This document shows positions 1-6,177 of a stretch of DNA of 6,555 nucleotides, piece after piece. A program made the translations under genes and the position numbers. The notes beneath the pieces are model-generated. The model was not told where the DNA came from. It saw nothing but the letters and a program-made list of their open reading frames with translations, and made no database searches. Origin of the DNA: JANJWP01 sp049301335 (GTDB lineage: Bacteria; Patescibacteriota; Gracilibacteria; BD1-5; UBA2023); assembly GCA_049301335.1 (NCBI GenBank), contig JBAQKV010000029.1, forward strand, positions 1 through 6,555, read 5' to 3'. Numbering within the stretch: position 1 is the first letter of the stretch; each line of letters starts with the position of its first letter.

Positions 1-874
1 CTGTCCCGCGGGCACCCAGACGGTCAACGGACACCCGTATCCGCTCGCCGCGTTCAACAACGGCAATGCGCTCGCCGGCACCTCGGCGGCCGTAACGGTG
101 ACCGGGGGAACGCAGACCTACTCCCAAACGTTCCTCTGCACCGACGGGGCGGTGTCGGTCAGCGGATCGGAAACGGCGGGGACGGTAACGTGCTCGGCAG
201 CGAACTATGCGCTCATCGGCGGGATCTGCGTTCCGAATTCGTGCAACGCGATCAAAGTCGCTTATCCGGCAAGCGTCGACGGGACGTATTCCATCGATCC
301 GGACGGGGCGACGGGAATCACGGCGTTCAACGTTCTCTGCGACATGGCGACCGACGGCGGCGGATGGACCGTCTTTCAAGAACGCTATAGCGGGGTTCAG
401 GATTTCTATCTCTGATGGACGTCCTACGTGAACGGTTTCGGAACTCCGGGAACCAACGAGTACTGGCTCGGACTCAACAAACTCAATGCCATCGCCTGAA
501 CGAGCAAACAGCTCTATGTGGCGATGTCGCGAAACACCAACGCGACCGCGTACGCGAAATATTCGGCGTTCAGCATCGGCGGATCGGCTACGAACTATGC
601 CATTTCCGTTTCTGGATATTCGGGAACGGCCGGAGACAGCCTTACGGGATACAGCGGCTACCAGTTTTCAACCTACGACGCCGACCATGACGGTACGGCC
701 TCGAACTGCGCGATCAGCTATCACGGCGCCTGGTGGTACAGCGCGTGCCACTCTTCGAACCTCAACGGAAGTTACTACGGCGGGCCGCACGCTTCCTATG
801 CGGACGGCATGGATTGGGCGACATGGCTCGGGTACTACGAAGCGGTGACGAAGTCGAGAATGATGGTAAAATAA
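1..874 (+). CDS. Fibrinogen-related-domain surface protein, 5' truncated, two in-frame UGA (Gly)
   Basis: The open frame starts at base 2 (first complete codon TGT) and runs to TAA at 872-874, giving 290 residues with no start in the window. It contains in-frame TGA at 413-415 and 497-499. Residues 1-75 are a Thr/Ala/Gly/Ser-rich stretch with scattered Cys. Residues about 76-290 form a complete fibrinogen C-terminal domain. It opens with CVPNSC (76-81), a CDM-type strand and GGGWTVFQ. It continues with DFYL-UGA-W, where family members often have FYRGW. It then shows GDSLTGY, the acidic calcium-loop-like DADHD, NCA, GAWWY at about 242-246, CHSSNLNG and DGMDWATW. In animals such domains bind acetylated sugars or proteins; here a secreted adhesin role is inferred. 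The next gene has the same YA..GG.CVPNSC junction after a pilin scaffold, so the missing N-terminus may be a pilin too. Only 9 bases separate it from that gene. Confidence 0.9.
845..872 (+). promoter_or_regulatory. Possible promoter for the pilin gene at 884
   Basis: GTGACG (845-850), a 16-base spacer and TAAAAT (867-872) resemble sigma70 elements at 4/6 and 5/6 matches. The -10 ends 11 bases before the ATG, so transcription would start within about 5 bases of it. It lies inside the end of the previous gene. This is a pattern match only. Confidence 0.25.
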
Positions 875-883
875 TCTGAAAAT

Positions 884-2236
884 ATGAAAACTTCCCTCAA
901 AAAGAACTTCGCGTTCGGCTTCACCCTCGTCGAACTCATCGTCGTCATAACGATCCTCGCGATCCTGGCGACCATAGGCTTTTTGGCGCTTTCCGGATAT
1001 TCGCAGGACGCCAAGGACTCGGCCACCAGGGCGAACGTCCGCTCGGTGCAGACCGCGATATCCGCGGAATCGGCGCTGACGGGCAACTCCCCGAGGTACT
1101 ACGTCGTCCACGATTCCTGAGCGGCGCTGTCGGGGGCCTTCGCGTACTTCGACGGGAACCAGACCGCGCTCACGGGCGGGGACTGGAACGCCCCGGGGAC
1201 CAACTACTCCGCCGGGAACCCCGACTACGCGAAGCTGAGGATGAACCCGGAGAAGTTCAAGGTGTCGGCGCTCGGGGAAGTCCTCCGGGAAGCGCTCGCC
1301 GCCTACGATTCCAAGTACCTCACGGTGGGCGCCGTGGACGCTTCCGCGGGACTGACGGGCGGGGGAAGGAAACGCGTGTCGGCGTACTTCCAGGTGGCGG
1401 GGATCTCCCCGGCGACCGGAGCGGTCGCGGTGTCGGGCAACTACCCGGCTTCGTCGGGATCGGTGGCGGGACTGGTGAGGGACCCGAAGTCGCCGTTTTC
1501 GACGGGGGCGCTGGTGGACGGCTCGGCTTCGGTAAATTCGACGCCGGCGGCCGTGACGTGCGCCGCGAACTACGCCAACGTCTGAGGAACGTGCGTTCCG
1601 AACTCGTGCCTCGCTATAAAAACCGCGAACGGCGGCGCGGCGAGCGGAACCTATTCCGTCGATCTCGACGGCAACGGCCCCTTGGCCGCTTTCGACGCGT
1701 ACTGCGACATGGTCAACGACGGAGGTGGGTGGACGCTCGTGGGAGCGCAAGTTTCGACGGCACCGTATTCCGGCAACGCCGCAGCGATGGCAACCGATAT
1801 CGGCGTCGCGAATTTCGGTTCGGCGAACGCGAGCTGGCGTTTGGGCTCGTCTCGCGTCTCCTCGATCGCCCCCACCGTCGCATGGAAGCTCCAATCGAGA
1901 AATTCATCCACCGATGCCGTCATCGATACCGCGTATTTCAAAAAAACGTGCGTAGTGAGTTGGCAGAACACTTGGAACGGGACGAGCAACTCCATGTCGA
2001 CCGATTGCCAGAACGCGTACACTACCTCGGCATTCACGGCGATTCTCTGAGGTGCGAATACCGGAATCACCAACTGCTCCGTGGGAATCGGCCAGAATAA
2101 CGGCGGTGCGTATTGTTCGATGCGCATGGGCGATACGAGTTCCGACGGAACGTCGTGCGGCGCCGGATGGGTAAACTCGTCCGCGAAGAACTGTACCGGA
2201 GGTACGGGCGACAAGATCATGCTTTGGTTCAAATAA
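884..2236 (+). CDS. Type IV pilin-like protein with divergent fibrinogen-like C-terminus, three UGA (Gly)
   Basis: The frame is 451 codons from ATG to TAA at 2234-2236, with in-frame TGA at 1118, 1583 and 2048 (residues 79, 234, 389). The first 12 residues are a short basic leader ending in Gly12. FTLVELIVVITILAILATIG follows, the class III prepilin signal cleaved by prepilin peptidase and methylated on Phe13, with Glu at +5 of the mature protein. Residues about 30-230 form a pilin globular part homologous to the gene at 2649. Residues about 235-450 begin with GTCVPNSC, then a CDM and GGGWTLVG (280-283 = GGGW), the start of a fibrinogen-like fold. The remainder lacks the GAWWY/SNLNG core seen in the previous gene but keeps several Cys. 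The product is probably a surface pilus or pseudopilus subunit carrying a binding domain. No Shine-Dalgarno is visible before the ATG; the previous gene ends 9 bases upstream, suggesting an operon. Confidence 0.88.
917..1114 (+). repeat. Duplicated pilin N-terminal coding block, copy 1
   Basis: This block encodes the prepilin signal, the hydrophobic helix and the first globular segment. It matches 2682-2879 at a constant offset of 1765 bases. The match is nearly exact over the first ~110 bases, with mostly synonymous differences, then fades. It is a gene-duplication repeat, not a mobile element: I see no terminal inverted repeats around it. Confidence 0.8.
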
Positions 2237-2335
2237 CCAAACGTTTGACAAATCCGGTTCCTTAGGTAATTTCCACTCGTGTTTTTCGACGAAATATCGA
2301 AACGCATTCCCCATTACGCAAAAAGGAGAGAAGTT

Positions 2336-2605
2336 TTGAACGCTAGTCCAATTAACGGAATCGGTGGTACCGGCGCGAGCGCCTACGTCAAACAGGCAGG
2401 TGCTACCGGCGAAGCCGCCGCCATCGAATCCAATCGCCAAGCGCGACAACAGGAAATGAAAACCAACGAAAAAACCGGTCCGCAGCCGCTGGCTACGTCC
2501 GGTTCCGTCGGAACGCAAATCCACGTTACCGCCTGAGCTGCCCGAAAGGGCCCGAATCCCCCGTCTACCGGGGGATTTCTTTTATCAACCGCATTTTATT
2601 TTTAA
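2336..2605 (+). CDS. Small protein of unknown function; TTG start with strong SD; UGA at the expected end
   Basis: AGGAG at 2324-2328 lies 7 bases before TTG (2336-2338), the clearest ribosome binding site in the window, so I choose this over the GTG at 2279. The product is about 66 residues to a TGA at 2534-2536: polar, Gly/Ala/Gln/Thr-rich, with no Cys, signal peptide or membrane segment, ending GTQIHVTA. If UGA is read as Gly, as elsewhere here, the frame continues 22 codons to TAA at 2603-2605. That extension runs through the whole terminator hairpin at 2555-2577, giving 89 residues. The hairpin argues that the ancestral end was the TGA. The coordinates given follow the recoded reading; the shorter 2336-2536 is equally possible. 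I recognise no family with certainty. It sits between two pilin-like genes. Confidence 0.55.
2555..2583 (+). terminator. Rho-independent terminator after the small gene
   Basis: A 9-bp perfect stem (2555-2563 with 2569-2577), a loop of 5 (TCTAC) and the T-rich tail TTTCTTTTA. Its core, CCCCCGTCTACCGGGGG, and tail are identical to the hairpin at 4101-4128. A smaller GCCC-GAAA-GGGC hairpin sits just upstream at 2540-2551. Confidence 0.85.
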
Positions 2606-2640
2606 AAAAGATATCTTATCATATAGACGTTGAATTAACT
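2581..2640 (+). promoter_or_regulatory. A+T-rich probable promoter region of the pilin gene at 2649
   Basis: This 60-base stretch is strikingly A+T-rich compared with the surrounding G+C-rich DNA. It lies between the preceding terminator and the ATG. TATCAT (2617-2622) and the overlapping TATAGA are candidate -10 elements, but no good -35 is visible. The presence of a promoter is inferred from composition and position. Confidence 0.35.
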
Positions 2641-2648
2641 TTTTCTCG

Positions 2649-4097
2649 ATGCGGCCGAACCTTTTTGAAAAACGCTTCCGCGGCTTCACTCTCGTCGAAC
2701 TCATCGTCGTCATCACGATCCTCGCCATCCTCGCGACCATAGGCTTTTTAGCGCTTTCCGGCTACTCGCAGGACGCCAAGGACTCCGCCATCAAGGCGAA
2801 CGTACGCTCGCTGCAGACGGCGATTTCCGCGGAATCGGCCATTACGAACAATTCCCCGAGGTACTACGTGATCCACGATACGGACTATGCCCTTTCCGGC
2901 GCTTTCGCGTACGTGGACGGAGCTTCGGTGGCGCTCACGGGATGAGACGTCGGTTCGGCACCCCTCGATTCCAATTACACCGCGGGGAAGCCCGACTTCA
3001 AGAAGCTGAAACTCAATCCCGACAAGTTCAGGATCTCCGCTTCCGGACTCCCGGGCGGAACCTTGGGCGTCATCGCCCGCGCCACTATGCTAGAAACGGA
3101 ATCCGCGGAAGCCTCGTACGACGCGAACTCGCTCATGGCCGCGGGAGCGGACTTCCAAATTTCCGGTCCGAACGGAAGGAAGCGTACGGTCTCATACGCG
3201 CAGGCGGCGGGAGTTTCAACCTCAACCAAGCTCGCGAGCGTAGCGGGAAACTTCCCCACGACGGGAATGCCCGCAGGGAACGTTTCCGGCCTCTTCCGTG
3301 CGGAACCGGGTTCCGCGACGAACCTGACGGGCGCGCTTATGGACGGACTCGCCACGAACGGATCGTCAAGCGCCGCTTGGCCGACTTGTCCGTCTTGAGC
3401 GGTCTGTTCATGAAAAACCGCGTCCTTTTCGACCAAGGGGACGTATTCCGTGCAAATTCCTTCGGACGGAACGTACGAATTGCTCGTAGTCGGAGGCGGA
3501 GGCGGGGGCGGATCCTCATTCTGGGGAGGCGGTGCCGGAGGCGCCGGAGGATACGCCAATAAAACGACCGTGACGCTCACTGCCGGGCAGAGTTATTCGG
3601 TAACCGTCTGATCCGGAGGATTGGCCGGACCGGCGAGTTCTACCGACGGCTACGGAACCACCGGCGGCACTTCCGGCGTAGGCGCTCTCGTTTCCGCCAA
3701 CGGCGGAGGAGGATGAGCGAGCGGCGGAACGCAAGGAAACGTTCAGTCGACGCTCACGAATACCGCAGGCGGAACGTGCTGAGGAAAATCCTGAGGCGGG
3801 TACGATTCGGCTTCGGTAAAGGCGGCCGGATGTGACGGAGCCGCGTACTATTCGACCTTCGACTCGACCATCGCCCACGGCATCGGCGGACAGCCGACCA
3901 GTAATTACGGAGCCGAAAGCGATGCCGGAGGAGGAGGCGGGGGCGGTTTCGGAACCGTGGCGAAAACGGTCGCGTGCCCCAATGGCGGAACGGCCGCCAC
4001 CGGACACTGAGCCGGGGGCAGCGGCGTAGGAAGCGACGACGCCAACATCGCCTGCCAAATAGGCGCCGACGGATACGTCCGCATCGTCAAACTCTAA
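2649..4097 (+). CDS. Type IV pilin-like protein with glycine-rich C-terminal domain, eight UGA (Gly)
   Basis: The frame is 483 codons from ATG to TAA at 4095-4097. It holds eight in-frame TGA, at residues 99, 250, 255, 321, 356, 378, 382 and 454. As in the gene at 884, a 12-residue basic leader ends in Gly12 before FTLVELIVVITILAILATIG, the prepilin peptidase/N-methylation signal. Residues to about 245 align with that paralogue. At residue 99 ALTG-UGA-D lies opposite ALTGGD, which fixes UGA as Gly. From about residue 271 to the end is a glycine-rich domain: a DGTYELLVVGGGGGGG strand, GGGAGGAGG, YSVTV-UGA-SGG (family pattern VTVGxGG) and a second poly-Gly run. Domains like this occur in phage tail and adhesin proteins. 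Seven of the eight UGAs lie from residue 250 on, in this domain or the linker just before it. The product is probably an exported pilin-type surface protein. No Shine-Dalgarno is visible. Confidence 0.88.
2682..2879 (+). repeat. Duplicated pilin N-terminal coding block, copy 2
   Basis: Partner of 917-1114. The protein sequence is almost invariant from the cleavage site through YSQDAKDS, then about 80% similar to RYYV.HD. Downstream, the two genes keep related mid-sections but unrelated C-terminal domains. Confidence 0.8.
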
Positions 4098-4130
4098 AAG
4101 AAATCCCCCGTCTACCGGGGGATTTCTTTT
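4096..4130. terminator. Perfect bidirectional terminator between convergent genes
   Basis: 4096-4110 and 4116-4130 form a perfect 15-bp inverted repeat around TCTAC. The flanking arms are AAAAG and CTTTT, so both strands give a G+C stem followed by a U-rich tail. The TAA of the plus-strand pilin gene (4095-4097) enters the stem. The TAG of the minus-strand acetyltransferase frame (4112-4114) is in the loop. One hairpin therefore ends both transcription units. Confidence 0.9.
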
Positions 4131-4531
4131 ACCATGTAGCCGTACTCCGCCAGACGGAAACCGCGTTTCAGATAGTATTCGCGCGTTCCGGCACCGGCGA
4201 TGACCGCGACGTTCGACAGGCTCGGATACCTTTCGCGGATGAGATTTTCCGCCGCTTCGATGAGGCGTTTTCCAAAACCGCGGTGCTGGGCTGGCGATGC
4301 GGAATCCGCGCCTCCAGAACCGGTTTCGCCGATGCCCATCTGGTCGCCGTAGGTATGGATTTCACGGATGACCGCCGCGTTTTCGAGCGCTTCGAAAAGG
4401 GGTTTTCCTCCGTTCGAAATCCAAGACGGAATCCGAAGCCGGAGCACCGAGAAGAGCGTTCGGTCGGCGACGTCGACGAACTGGAAGAAGAATTCGGTTC
4501 CGCCGGACGCCGCATATTCGAAAATTTCCAA
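4112..4531 (-). CDS. Elp3 C-terminal GNAT acetyltransferase domain, separated by an in-frame TAG
   Basis: This is the same frame as the radical SAM part, beginning after the TAG at 4541-4543 and ending with TAG at 4112-4114. TTG at 4529-4531 is the first usable start, but no ribosome binding site precedes it, so independent initiation is doubtful. The 139 residues read as the Elp3 acetyltransferase domain: EYAASGGTEFFFQF, a RLRIPS strand, VIREIHTYG, the acetyl-CoA loop QHRGFGKRL (Q-x-x-G-x-G) and the family's closing EYYLKRGF...GYMVKEIP. In Elp3 this domain binds acetyl-CoA and works with the radical SAM domain on the same tRNA. It may be a genuine split subunit, the 3' part of a nonsense-mutated gene, or the result of UAG readthrough or a base-call error. 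Confidence 0.75.
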   Translation of the reverse strand: MEIFEYAASGGTEFFFQFVDVADRTLFSVLRLRIPSWISNGGKPLFEALENAAVIREIHTYGDQMGIGETGSGGADSASPAQHRGFGKRLIEAAENLIRERYPSLSNVAVIAGAGTREYYLKRGFRLAEYGYMVKEIPR

Positions 4532-4540
4532 TACCGCGCA

Positions 4541-5827
4541 CTAAGGGTCGTTCTTCTTGTCGCGCACTTCGCGAGCGGAGACGTCTTTGCGGTCTTCGCC
4601 GCGCTCGTGCATGGCCGCCTCGGTCACTTGGCGGAGGTTCGCCATTTTGGATCCCGCCAGTATTTCGGACGCGGGAATGTCGCGGTACGCCCGGTTGAGG
4701 CGCGCGTATTCGGGAATCATCGATTCCAAATCGGCCATGAGCCCAACGAGGACGCCATCGGCGTACGGTTCGAACTTCCCGGCTTTCCAAAGCCGTTCGA
4801 GCGCGCTGTTTCCCACGACCATGGTGGGGTAGATCTTGATTTCGTCCGGACGAAAAGCCTCGTCGTCCCAAACCCGGGCGAACGAATCGCGGTCCATTTC
4901 CGGCGTCGAGCCCGGAAGGTTGGGCATCATGTGCGCCACCACTTTGAACCCGGCATCCTTGAGGTCGCGGGTGGCCGCGATGGATTCGGCATTGCCGTGT
5001 CCGCGGCCCGTAGCGAGGTTTATTTCGTCGAAGGTCGTCTGGTATCAGATTTCCACCCTCGTCACCCCGCATTCGCGAAAAAACGCCAGTTCCTCGGGGG
5101 TTACGAGGTCGGGACGGGTTTCGGCGGCCATGCCGACCACGCGGTTTTCGGATTTCGAATTGCGGTCCTGCGCTTCTTCGAGCGTTTCGGAATAGTCCGA
5201 GGGAACGTTTTTCGGCAAGATGAACGGCAAATGCTTGCCGAAAGTCGCCGAAGTGTCGGCGTCTTCGAACGGGACGTCGGCGAAAAGCGTGTGCGCGTCG
5301 TAGATTTTGCGGACGAAATTCTCGCGGAAATCCTTCGGGTAAGCGCCCCAGCTGCCGCCGATGATGCGGACGTCGCACTTTTCGGGGGAATGGCCGGTAA
5401 TCGAAAGCGCGCGGAGGCGGTTCCACACCTGTTTCACGGGGTCGAACGCGTTGGCTTCGGCGCGCATGACGGCCGGCTCGCCCGGAACGTAGCTCTTGGG
5501 CAGCCCCGGGTTGTCCGGACAATACACGCACTTTCCCGGACACGGGAAGTTAGGCGTGAGGAGCGAAATCACCGAAACACCCGACAAGCTGCGTACCGCG
5601 CGGCGGCGGAGCAGGCGCTTCATCCGCGCGTCGTCGACCATCTCGCCCGCTTTGACGAGGTTGCGGTACCGCTCCGAAAGCAGGAGCGTCGGTACGCTGC
5701 CGGCAAGTCCCGCTTCGCCGGAAATCCGGTTCACGGACTTGGCCATCGCCGCCTTCGTCGAAACGTTCCGATCTCTCGCGAGTTCGGAAAGGATGCGGTC
5801 GAGAACGTCGAGCGGAACGCTTTTCAT
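4541..5827 (-). CDS. elp3: Elp3-type tRNA U34-modifying enzyme, radical SAM half, one UGA (Gly)
   Basis: The frame is 429 codons from ATG (5825-5827) to TAG (4541-4543). Elp3 uses SAM and acetyl-CoA to build carboxymethyl-type groups on wobble U34 of tRNAs. The radical SAM cluster motif CPGKCVYC has Cys96, 100 and 103 (C-x3-C-x2-C). Elp3 landmarks follow: KSYVPGEPAVMRA, FDPVKQV, GGSWGAYP, ETRPDLVT, GVTRVEI, HMMPNLPGSTPEMD, KIYPTMVV and NLRQ. TGA at 5045-5047 (residue 261) is the Gly of the family's VEIG. An upstream GTG (5876-5878) would add 17 residues but overlaps the tRNA promoter, and the ATG gives a normal N-terminus. The acetyltransferase domain follows in the same frame after the TAG; read together (572 codons) the length is about normal for Elp3. 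This half may therefore be part of one interrupted gene. Confidence 0.85.
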
Positions 5828-5836
5828 ACGCCGCGG

Positions 5837-5864
5837 AGTATAGCCGATGCTCGAAAAGCGCCAA
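5837..5864 (-). promoter_or_regulatory. Probable promoter of the Elp3 gene, near-leaderless
   Basis: On the minus strand TTGGCG (5864-5859), a 16-base spacer and TATACT (5842-5837) match sigma70 consensus at 4/6 and 5/6. Only 9 bases lie between the -10 and the ATG, so the mRNA would start within a few bases of the start codon. This agrees with the lack of a Shine-Dalgarno and supports the ATG at 5827. Confidence 0.4.
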
Positions 5865-5871
5865 ATTTCCT

Positions 5872-5899
5872 TTGACACTCGTACCGTTTTTTATAGAAT
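5872..5899 (+). promoter_or_regulatory. Sigma70-like promoter of the tRNA-Gly pair
   Basis: A perfect TTGACA (5872-5877), a 16-base spacer and TAGAAT (5894-5899, one mismatch to TATAAT). A G+C-only stretch (5900-5907) follows directly, like the discriminator of stable-RNA promoters under stringent control. The start would be near 5906, about 20 bases before the first tRNA. Confidence 0.75.
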
Positions 5900-5926
5900 G
5901 CCCCCGCTTCGCAAAGTGTGCTCCTC

Positions 5927-6005
5927 GCGGGGGTAACATAAAAGAGCGAGTGTACTGAGGCTTCAACCCTCGGGTGTGCCGGTTCGAACCCGGTCCCCCG
6001 CTCCA
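5927..6005 (+). tRNA. tRNA-Gly(UCA), decoder of UGA as glycine
   Basis: The cloverleaf has a 7-bp acceptor (5927-5933 with 5995-6001) and an anticodon stem 5956-5960/5968-5972. Its loop is CTTCAAC, with anticodon TCA at 5963-5965 after T33. The variable loop is 5 bases, the T arm is GCCGG-TTCGAAC-CCGGT, and CCA is encoded at 6003-6005. G1-C72, C2-G71, U73 and C35 are bacterial glycine identity elements; C36 is necessarily A36. A short variable loop and a 7-bp acceptor exclude tRNA-Sec, and U73 with G1-C72 argues against tRNA-Trp. The D arm is odd: only ACAT (5936-5939) with GTGT (5950-5953) can pair, and the loop lacks the usual GG doublet. It belongs to one unit with the next tRNA. Confidence 0.9.
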
Positions 6006-6030
6006 AGTTTGCGAAAGACATATACTCTAT

Positions 6031-6106
6031 GCGGATGTAGCTCAATGGCTAGAGTACCACCTTGCCATGGTGGCTGTTGTGGGTTCGAGTCCCATCATCC
6101 GCTCCA
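6031..6106 (+). tRNA. tRNA-Gly(GCC)
   Basis: A standard cloverleaf: acceptor GCGGATG/CATCCGC, D arm GCTC...GAGT with a GG doublet in the loop, anticodon stem CCACC/GGTGG, loop TTGCCAT with GCC at 6064-6066, T loop TTCGAGT, U73 and encoded CCA (6104-6106). It reads GGC/GGU. It lies 25 bases after tRNA-Gly(UCA), and both share the promoter at 5872 and the terminator at 6121-6149. The first four acceptor pairs are the same in both tRNAs. Confidence 0.97.
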
Positions 6107-6115
6107 AGAAACTCC

Positions 6116-6150
6116 AAAAACCCTCCCCGCTCCGGCCGGGAGGGTTTTTA
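6116..6150 (+). terminator. Rho-independent terminator of the tRNA unit
   Basis: CCCTCCC (6121-6127) pairs with GGGAGGG (6138-6144), extended by A5/T5, with a T tract at 6145-6149. It lies directly downstream of tRNA-Gly(GCC) and before the transporter gene. Confidence 0.85.
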
Positions 6151-6177
6151 CTTCCAAGATTCCTTTTCATTTCCCGT

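Noticed and set aside
668..1894. 408-codon open frame on the minus strand
   Set aside because: It is Arg-rich and low-complexity, lies opposite two well-supported coding regions and spans their junction, so it is a shadow frame.
1558..2236. Diversity-generating retroelement target
   Set aside because: CPR genomes often carry these, but I see no reverse transcriptase, no template repeat, and no near-identical adenine-variable copy of the C-terminal region in the window.
2279..2335. Upstream GTG start for the small gene
   Set aside because: There is no ribosome binding site before it, whereas AGGAG is ideally spaced before TTG at 2336.
1..4097. Frameshifted or decaying pseudogenes, since standard-code reading breaks the genes repeatedly
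   Set aside because: All breaks are TGA, never TAA or TAG, the frame never shifts, and family motifs continue on both sides.
3974..5875. 633-codon open frame on the plus strand
   Set aside because: It lies antisense to the Elp3 frame and inside the pilin gene end, has no recognisable domain, and arises because G+C-rich coding DNA leaves the opposite strand open.
5828..5878. Upstream GTG start of Elp3
   Set aside because: It would place 17 extra residues over its own putative promoter and the -35 of the tRNA promoter; the ATG at 5827 gives a family-like N-terminus.
5927..6005. Selenocysteine or tryptophan meaning for UGA
   Set aside because: There is no long variable arm or 8-bp acceptor for tRNA-Sec. 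The UGA sites align with Gly, not Trp or redox Cys, and U73 with G1-C72 is glycine-type.
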